Source: an uncultured Flavobacteriales bacterium
GTDB lineage: Bacteria > Bacteroidota > Bacteroidia > Flavobacteriales_D > Parvicellaceae
Reading direction: 5' to 3'
Length of the DNA stretch: 46,136 bases
Assembly: GCA_913042175.1 (NCBI GenBank)
Contig: CAJWIX010000007.1
Location: 1 to 46,136, forward strand
The notes beneath the pieces were generated by a model that did no database searches, was not told the DNA's origin, and saw only the letters and a list, made by a program, of their open reading frames with translations. This document shows, piece after piece, positions 34,889 through 41,243 of this stretch. The translations under genes were made by a program, and so were the position numbers. Position 1 is the stretch's first letter. Each line of letters starts with the position of its first letter.

Positions 34889-35686
34889 TTGCAGATATAC
34901 TCTATCATAAAGCCTAAAGTTAAAGCTGTTCCATTTGTTTTAAGTATTCCCCACTCTGGTGTGAATTTCCCTGCAGATATAAAAGAATCCTACAACAGCA
35001 AACAATTATCTACATTGGATGACACTGATTGGTATCTTGATCAATTGTATGATTTTGCCCCATCTTTGGGTATTACGACCATTATTTCAACTTATTCACG
35101 TTGGGTAATTGATTTAAACCGAAGTCCAGAAAACAAATCATTATACAATGATGGCAGAATAATAACTGATTTATGTCCAAAAACTAATTTTCTTGGAGAA
35201 GATCTATACAAGAAAAAAAACCTACTAAATAGCAATGAATTAAAAAGAAGAATAGATAATTATTATTGGCCTTATCATCATAAAATACATGAACTGATTG
35301 ATTCATTTAAAAGTCAATTTAACGAGGTACTATTCTGGGACGCTCACTCTATAAGAAGAAAAGTTAGCACAATAAGAAAAGAACCATTTCCTGACTTTAT
35401 AATTGGTGATAACAATGAGAAAACAGCTGATAAAAGATTTATTGATTCCGCAATAAATCAATTAAAGGATTCAACTTATGAAGTGAAACACAATCATCCT
35501 TTTAAAGGAGGTTATTTGACTCGTTCCATTGGAAATCCTTCAGAAAACATTCATGCATTACAACTGGAGATGTCTAAAGACCTATACATGTCAAATAATG
35601 AGACGGAATATGACGCTAATAAAGCTGCAGAAATTAAAAAATTATTAATTCGTACATTTCAATGTTTAATTGCTGAACTAAAATGA
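34889..35686 (+). CDS. hutG: N-formylglutamate amidohydrolase
   Basis: A 265-residue enzyme that hydrolyses N-formylglutamate to glutamate and formate, the last step of one histidine route. Motifs are VLSIPHSGVNFP, DDTDWYLDQLYDF, WVIDLNRSPENKSLY, FWDAHSI and NHPFKGGYLTRSIGNP, then HALQLEMSKDLYM. The start is a TTG at 34889, since no ATG precedes the conserved IPHSG. The stop overlaps hutF by 4 bases. The pairing with hutF confirms the role, since HutF makes this substrate. Confidence 0.92.
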   Translation: MQIYSIIKPKVKAVPFVLSIPHSGVNFPADIKESYNSKQLSTLDDTDWYLDQLYDFAPSLGITTIISTYSRWVIDLNRSPENKSLYNDGRIITDLCPKTNFLGEDLYKKKNLLNSNELKRRIDNYYWPYHHKIHELIDSFKSQFNEVLFWDAHSIRRKVSTIRKEPFPDFIIGDNNEKTADKRFIDSAINQLKDSTYEVKHNHPFKGGYLTRSIGNPSENIHALQLEMSKDLYMSNNETEYDANKAAEIKKLLIRTFQCLIAELK

Positions 35687-37047
35687 GCAAATATGATTTT
35701 AAATACCTGTTACAGGAAAATGGCTGGTTAGAAAATGTAACCGTTGAGACTGATGATAATGGTATAATAAAGTCCATAAATCAGCTATCGTCAAATTCAT
35801 CTGAAAACATTGGTATTCCAGGATTTCAAAATGCTCACTCACATGCTTTTCAATATGCAATGGCTGGACTGGCAGAATATCATCCAACCACTAAAAGTCC
35901 TGATGATTTTTGGAGTTGGAGAAAATCCATGTATGAATTAGCACTTAAAATTGATCCAGATCAACTTGAAGCTATTGCAAGTATGTTGTATGCCGAAATG
36001 GTCAGGCATGGCTATACACATGTTGCCGAGTTTCACTATCTACATCATGATAAAAAAGGCAAATCATTTGAAAATATTGCTGAAATGGGTTCAAGACTCA
36101 TACAAGCAGCAAAAAATGCTGGAATAAACATTACCCTAATTCCAATATTTTATCAAAAAGGTGGTTTTTGCAAAGAAGCTACTATTGAACAAAGAAGATT
36201 TATATCAAATAACATAGATGCTTACATGAATTTATTTGAAGCCTCTAAATTATTAACTTTAAATAAGCCACATGCAAGTATAGGCTTTGGCATTCACTCT
36301 ATGAGAGCCGTTGAAACAGAAAACATAATTAAAGTTTCAAATTTCAGACATGACCATATTCCCTTTCATATTCATGTGTCTGAACAAATTAAAGAAGTTG
36401 AAGATTCTTTACATTACTTAAAAGCAAGACCTGTTGAATGGCTTTCAGACAACATATCACTTTCTAAAGATTATCATTTAGTACATGCGACTCATTTAGT
36501 TGAAAAGGAAATTAATGCGATTGCAAATTCAAAAGCAAATGTTGTAATATGTCCATCAACAGAAGGAAACTTGGGAGATGGAATCTTTCCATTGCGAAAT
36601 TATTTATCTAAAAATGGAAATTGGTCTATAGGCACAGATAGCCATATCGGCATTAACCCAATGGAAGAAATAAAACTTTTGGATTACGGACAACGTCTCA
36701 CAACAAACAAAAGAAATACATTTTCAAACTTAGAAAGTGGAGACAGCGGTTTCAACGCACTTAAAACTGCACTACAAAGCGGGAGAAAAGCAATGGGAAA
36801 TCACCATAATTCATTTTTTGAAATTGGGAAACCACTCAATGCTGTAGTATATTCATCTGAACATCCATTACTATCTTCATGCAGTAAAAAGAACTTGTGT
36901 AATACATTGGTTTTTGCATCAGACATTAGCATGTTAAAGGCAACAATTGTAAATGGAAATTACATTTTTAATGATGGTATACATAAGAACATGGGAACCA
37001 TCAAACATGAGTTTGAAAGAGCGCTTAAAGTACTTGAATATAGATAA
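35683..37047 (+). CDS. hutF: Formimidoylglutamate deiminase
   Basis: A 454-residue amidohydrolase-superfamily enzyme that converts N-formimidoyl-glutamate to N-formyl-glutamate and ammonia. GFQNAHSHAFQYAMAG carries the HxH metal ligands (H52, H54). FHIHVSEQ, HATHLVEKE and SIGTDSHIGINPMEE supply the remaining His and Asp. FWSWRKSMYELA is a typical HutF segment. Its presence means histidine is degraded by the deiminase/formylglutamate branch rather than the one-step HutG formiminase. It converges on the first desaturase gene with no gap. Confidence 0.95.
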   Translation: MSKYDFKYLLQENGWLENVTVETDDNGIIKSINQLSSNSSENIGIPGFQNAHSHAFQYAMAGLAEYHPTTKSPDDFWSWRKSMYELALKIDPDQLEAIASMLYAEMVRHGYTHVAEFHYLHHDKKGKSFENIAEMGSRLIQAAKNAGINITLIPIFYQKGGFCKEATIEQRRFISNNIDAYMNLFEASKLLTLNKPHASIGFGIHSMRAVETENIIKVSNFRHDHIPFHIHVSEQIKEVEDSLHYLKARPVEWLSDNISLSKDYHLVHATHLVEKEINAIANSKANVVICPSTEGNLGDGIFPLRNYLSKNGNWSIGTDSHIGINPMEEIKLLDYGQRLTTNKRNTFSNLESGDSGFNALKTALQSGRKAMGNHHNSFFEIGKPLNAVVYSSEHPLLSSCSKKNLCNTLVFASDISMLKATIVNGNYIFNDGIHKNMGTIKHEFERALKVLEYR

Positions 37048-38130
37048 CTAAGCTTTAGCTCCCATTAACTTCAAATGAGTTGCATGGTGTTTTAGAGCTT
37101 GGAAAAAAGATTGATTAGCATGGTATGGCAAACCATATTCATGAGCGGTAGCCTTAACTATCTTAGATAGATCATAATAATGCACATGGCATATATTGGG
37201 GAATAGATGATGTTCTATTTGGTAATTTAATCCTCCAATGAACCAAGAGAAAAAACTCTTTCTATTACTAAAATTAGCCGTAGTTTCCATCTGATGAACA
37301 TACCAATTCTTCTCGATATTACCTTCTTGATTAGGCAGTGGAAAATCAGCTTGGTCAACAATGTGTGCACACAAAAACACAGTAGTTAAGAATAGACCAG
37401 CAATAAAATGCATTAAGAAAAATCCACCTATAGTTATACCTATTTTACCATTAAATAAAATAGGTAAGCCAAAGATATAAGTCATATATAGAACTTTCCA
37501 AAATGTCAAGTTTAGAATAGCTGATTTCAAAGAATGACCCTGGGTTTCAATGAGATTTTTTTTATGGTATTTAACTACCTGAATATAATCCTTAGTAAAA
37601 ATCCATGAAATAGTCATTAGCCCATACAAAAACCAAGCATAAAGGTGTTGGTATCCATGATGGAATTTTCTTTTTTGTGATGAAGAAAACCTTAAAACTA
37701 TACCTGCATCCACATCTTCATCCATGCCTATGATATTGGTGTAGGTATGATGTAGTACATTATGCTGTATTCTCCAATTTAAATCAAACCCACCAACAAT
37801 ATTTAAACAATAACCTAACCACTTATTGACTTTAGGATTTTTAGAATAAGCTCCATGATTGGCATCATGCATTACAGATAAGCCAATTCCAGCCATACCA
37901 AAACCCATTAGTGACCACATAATAATGTGAAACCACCAAGAGTCAACAACATTTATAGTCAATAAAATAAATGGAACAAAAAACAATGACAGCATAAATA
38001 CAGTCTTAAAGTGCATGGAAAAATTGCTGTTTTTTGATTTGTTATTTTCTTTGAAATAAGTATTAACTCTTTTTCTAAGAACTTTTACAAATTCAGGTTT
38101 GCTTGTTTCAAACTGTACTGATTTATTCAT
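37048..38130 (-). CDS. Membrane fatty acid desaturase, paralog A
   Basis: A 360-residue integral membrane di-iron desaturase of the acyl-lipid/linoleoyl-CoA (front-end-like) group. The three His boxes are HDANHGAYS (H88 and H92), HNVLHHTY (H123, H127, H128) and QIEHHLFP (about 305-312); the Gln in the last box marks the delta-5/6-type branch. Hydrophobic segments lie at about 43-60, 65-85 and 215-255. There is no cytochrome b5 domain, so the electron donor is separate. It lies 15 bases after its close paralog and is probably co-transcribed. Confidence 0.93.
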   Translation of the reverse strand: MNKSVQFETSKPEFVKVLRKRVNTYFKENNKSKNSNFSMHFKTVFMLSLFFVPFILLTINVVDSWWFHIIMWSLMGFGMAGIGLSVMHDANHGAYSKNPKVNKWLGYCLNIVGGFDLNWRIQHNVLHHTYTNIIGMDEDVDAGIVLRFSSSQKRKFHHGYQHLYAWFLYGLMTISWIFTKDYIQVVKYHKKNLIETQGHSLKSAILNLTFWKVLYMTYIFGLPILFNGKIGITIGGFFLMHFIAGLFLTTVFLCAHIVDQADFPLPNQEGNIEKNWYVHQMETTANFSNRKSFFSWFIGGLNYQIEHHLFPNICHVHYYDLSKIVKATAHEYGLPYHANQSFFQALKHHATHLKLMGAKA

Positions 38131-38145
38131 GCTTGATATAAAGAG

Positions 38146-39231
38146 TTAATTAGCAATTCCTAATTTTTTGAGTTGTCTTGTGTGACAACTTAAGGCATCA
38201 AAAAAAGTTCTGAATGAATGGTATGGTAAACCAAATTCTTCCGCAGTTTTTTTAACAATAGGACTTATTTTTTTGTAGTGGACATGACAAATATTAGGAA
38301 ATAAATGATGTTCAACCTGAAAGTTCAGACCTCCAACGAACCAAGAAAACAATCTAGAATTTGAGGCAAAATTAGAAGTGGTATGTAATTGATGAGCAAA
38401 CCAGTTATGCTCCATGTTACCTCCATCTTTTGGTTTAGGATAATCGGCATTTTCAACAACATGAGCACACTGAAAAACTATAGCTAGAACAAAACCAGCT
38501 ATGAAATGCATAACAAAGAAACCAACTAGAGCCATCCACCAAGACGGTGACACAATAATGGGTAAAACCAACATGTATCCGTAGTAAAACAACTTAGAAC
38601 ATATTAAAAAAGAAAAAGATTTTGAGAAATCAATTTTATGAATCTTCAACAACCCTTTTCTTTTGTAACGGAATAATTGTTGGAAATCTTTATCTAACGC
38701 CCAAGAAATGGTCATAAAACCATATAAAAACCATGCATAAATATGTTGAAACCTGTGAAATTTTTTTCTTTTTTGATCTGGAGAAAATCTCATTAGAGGA
38801 TCAAGATCAATGTCTTCATCCATACCTGAAATATTCGTGTAAGAATGATGAAGCACATTATGCTGGAGTTTCCAATTTGTGGCACTTCCACCAATAAAAT
38901 GGATTAGATAGCCCATGATGAGATTAACTGTCTTAGACTTTGAATAAGAACCGTGATTGGCATCGTGCATGACACTCATCCCAATGCCTGCCATTCCAAA
39001 GCCCATCACCATCCAAATTAATAGATAGGTGAAGAAATTAAAGTTAACAATGTATAACAAGGCATATGGTAGAAAAAACATTGACAACATAACAATGCTT
39101 TTTAGTATCATAGATGAATTATTATTTTTTGACAAGTTATTTTCTTTGAAATAACCATTGACTCTCTTTCTTAAAACTTTAACAAATTCTGAAGAAGAGT
39201 TATTAAACTGTATGTGTGAAAATGTAGAAAT
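38146..39231 (-). CDS. Membrane fatty acid desaturase, paralog B, non-canonical start
   Basis: A second desaturase with the same His boxes: HDANHGSYS, HNVLHHSY and QVEHHLFP. A TTG at 39135 would give 329 residues, but the frame continues upstream with QFNNSSSEFVKVLRKRVNGYFKENN, which aligns with QFETSKPEFVKVLRKRVNTYFKENN of paralog A. That segment must be coding. The frame is open only to the TAA at 39235-39237, with no ATG, GTG or TTG upstream of the match, leaving ATT at 39231 (361 residues, near the paralog's 360) or ATA at 39213. I use ATT. Conserved differences outside the His boxes suggest different substrate or double-bond position. Confidence 0.85.
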   Translation of the reverse strand: MSTFSHIQFNNSSSEFVKVLRKRVNGYFKENNLSKNNNSSMILKSIVMLSMFFLPYALLYIVNFNFFTYLLIWMVMGFGMAGIGMSVMHDANHGSYSKSKTVNLIMGYLIHFIGGSATNWKLQHNVLHHSYTNISGMDEDIDLDPLMRFSPDQKRKKFHRFQHIYAWFLYGFMTISWALDKDFQQLFRYKRKGLLKIHKIDFSKSFSFLICSKLFYYGYMLVLPIIVSPSWWMALVGFFVMHFIAGFVLAIVFQCAHVVENADYPKPKDGGNMEHNWFAHQLHTTSNFASNSRLFSWFVGGLNFQVEHHLFPNICHVHYKKISPIVKKTAEEFGLPYHSFRTFFDALSCHTRQLKKLGIAN

Positions 39232-39246
39232 AACTTAAATTTTGGA

Positions 39247-39275
39247 CAATATTAGTCAATAATATAGACCTCCAA
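39247..39275 (-). promoter_or_regulatory. Possible promoter of the desaturase pair
   Basis: On the minus strand TTG (39275-39273), an 18-base spacer and TAATATTG (39254-39247) resemble the Bacteroidota promoter with one -7 mismatch. A start of transcription a few bases downstream leaves about 10 bases before the ATT at 39231. Confidence 0.4.
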
Positions 39276-39376
39276 GAATTTGTACACCTTTTTGTATTCA
39301 CATTTTTTTAAACAAAATCATTTTCATTTGATTAAAAAAAAGGATATTAGACTTAATATAGTAAACACAAACTAAA

Positions 39377-40300
39377 ATGAATTTTGGAATTGCTCTACAT
39401 GGAGGTGCTGGAACCATCCTAAAAAAAGAAATGACTTTAGATAAAGAAAAAGAGTACCTTTTTGGTTTAGAAGCTGCTTTAAGTAGGGGTGAAAAAATTC
39501 TATCAAAAGGAGGAAGTGCTATTGAAGCAGTTACAGAAACTGTAGTAGAATTAGAGAACAATTCTTTATTTAATGCTGGTAAGGGGTCTGTTTTTAATCA
39601 TTTAGGAAAGCATGAAATGGATGCTTCTATAATGAATGGCAAAGATTTAAATGCAGGTGCAGTATGTTGTGTTGAACAATTCAAAAACCCCATAATATTG
39701 GCAAAATTAGTTATGGAGAAAAGTGAGCATGTCATGCTTACTGGTAATGGAGCCATGGAGTTTGGAGAAAAAATGAACTGTGAAAAAGTAGAAGAAAGTT
39801 ATTTTTTTGATCAATTAAGATATGACCAATGGCAGTCAATTAAAGACAGTGATCATTTTCAATTGGACCATTCGATAAATAATCCTAAAAAATTTGGAAC
39901 TGTTGGCGCAGTGGCCTTAGATCAACATGGCAACTTAGCTGCAGCAACATCAACTGGAGGAATGACCAATAAAAAATTTGGTAGAATTGGTGATAGCTCT
40001 ATAATTGGAGCAGGCAATTACGCTAACAATAATACCTGTGCAGTTTCATGCACAGGATCTGGAGAATATTTTATTAGAAATGTAACAGCTTATGATGTTT
40101 CATGTCTAATGGAAATGGGAGGTCTTGACCTAAAAGAAGCATCAGATAAAGTTATTCATGAAAGAATCAAAAAAATAGGTGGTGATGGTGGATTAATAGC
40201 CATTGATAAAAACGGTCATATTGAAATGCCATTTAATACTGAGGGAATGTACAGAGGGTGTTGGTCAAGTAAAGGGATCAAAAAAATAGAAATATACTAA
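39377..40300 (+). CDS. iaaA: Isoaspartyl peptidase / L-asparaginase (plant type)
   Basis: A 307-residue Ntn-hydrolase that cleaves itself before the nucleophile Thr175 in KKFGTVGAVALDQHGNLAAATSTGG. IALHGGAGT at the N-terminus, AGKGSVF, GDSSIIGAGNYANN and the GTGEY-like CTGSGEYFIRN are family motifs. Such enzymes hydrolyse beta-aspartyl dipeptides, including the beta-Asp-Arg released by cyanophycinase. Its position beside cphB and cphA makes that the likely role. There is no signal peptide, so it acts in the cytoplasm. It converges on cphB with a 4-base overlap. Confidence 0.93.
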   Translation: MNFGIALHGGAGTILKKEMTLDKEKEYLFGLEAALSRGEKILSKGGSAIEAVTETVVELENNSLFNAGKGSVFNHLGKHEMDASIMNGKDLNAGAVCCVEQFKNPIILAKLVMEKSEHVMLTGNGAMEFGEKMNCEKVEESYFFDQLRYDQWQSIKDSDHFQLDHSINNPKKFGTVGAVALDQHGNLAAATSTGGMTNKKFGRIGDSSIIGAGNYANNNTCAVSCTGSGEYFIRNVTAYDVSCLMEMGGLDLKEASDKVIHERIKKIGGDGGLIAIDKNGHIEMPFNTEGMYRGCWSSKGIKKIEIY

Positions 40301-41139
40301 GTTATATATTCTTCTAATGGATATACTTTGATGGTTCTTTTGTCCATATAAAAGCAATCACCATCTGCAAGAATATGAGTGGTTAAATCAGTCATACTCA
40401 TAGGTAACCCGTCATCCAAAATACCATAATTATTGTGTGATAAATTGGAAGGGTCAAATACAATAACCATTCCTGAACCTATTACTTTAAACTCTTCATT
40501 TTTTATGATGAGTCCGGTATCTTCAGCTAAACCTACACCAATAAGTTGAGGAAATCTAGCTACAGCTTCTGCCAGTCGACCAAACCTTCCTCTATTAACA
40601 AAGTGAGAGTCTATTATCATACTAGGAATATAACCCATTCCATTTCTCATTTTAACAGAGCCTTTGGTTAAACATTCAATGCTACTACCACCCATAATCA
40701 TTTCTTCAGACATAGACATGGCTCCAGCACTAGTTCCAGAAAGCACTATTTTTTCATTTTTTAACCTGTTAAATATGATATCGTGGACAGGCGTATCTCC
40801 AATGATGTCTACAATCCTTGATTGATCGCCTCCAGTAAAAAAAATACAATCTGCATCTGTGAAAAGCTTTTGGATTGACTTTTTATCACACTGACTTCGT
40901 TTGGTGATATTTTTAATATTGATATTTGTGCACCCTAATTTTTTTAGTGCTTTTTTATAATTCTTTCCTACTTGATTAGGAATCATCGATGCGGTAGGAA
41001 TAACTAAAAAATTGGCATCTTCTCCTCCACTCTCTTTAACTACTTGAGATAAGATTCCATCTTTGACAAATTCTGTGATTTCATCACCAGCTCCTTTGTC
41101 TTCATTGCCACCTATGGGTATTAGTGTTCCTTTTAACAT
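40297..41139 (-). CDS. cphB: Cyanophycinase
   Basis: A 280-residue S51-family serine exopeptidase without signal peptide, so it acts on intracellular polymer. Nucleophile Ser137 lies in LSGTSAGAM, with Gln106 in FFTGGDQ and His179 in IIDSHF. Arg183, Arg185 and Arg188 (NRGRFGRL) correspond to the arginines that line the Synechocystis site, from memory with a constant offset of 5. The cyanobacterial Gln in D-Q-H-F is Ser here. It cuts cyanophycin to beta-Asp-Arg. It is divergent from cphA (104 bases) and convergent with iaaA. Confidence 0.95.
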   Translation of the reverse strand: MLKGTLIPIGGNEDKGAGDEITEFVKDGILSQVVKESGGEDANFLVIPTASMIPNQVGKNYKKALKKLGCTNINIKNITKRSQCDKKSIQKLFTDADCIFFTGGDQSRIVDIIGDTPVHDIIFNRLKNEKIVLSGTSAGAMSMSEEMIMGGSSIECLTKGSVKMRNGMGYIPSMIIDSHFVNRGRFGRLAEAVARFPQLIGVGLAEDTGLIIKNEEFKVIGSGMVIVFDPSNLSHNNYGILDDGLPMSMTDLTTHILADGDCFYMDKRTIKVYPLEEYIT

Positions 41140-41182
41140 ATTTACTTCACATTAATTTAACGTAAAGAAAATAAATTTTAAC

Positions 41183-41212
41183 TTGTTTTGATTTTCCTTT
41201 GGCATATATTCG
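41183..41212 (+). promoter_or_regulatory. Probable promoter of cphA
   Basis: TTG (41183-41185), a 19-base spacer and TATATTCG (41205-41212) fit the Bacteroidota promoter with one mismatch at -7. It lies in the 104-base gap between cphB and cphA, about 31 bases before the cphA ATG. Confidence 0.45.
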
Positions 41213-41243
41213 CGATTTTTTTAAAATAAGCTAAATTTAAAGC

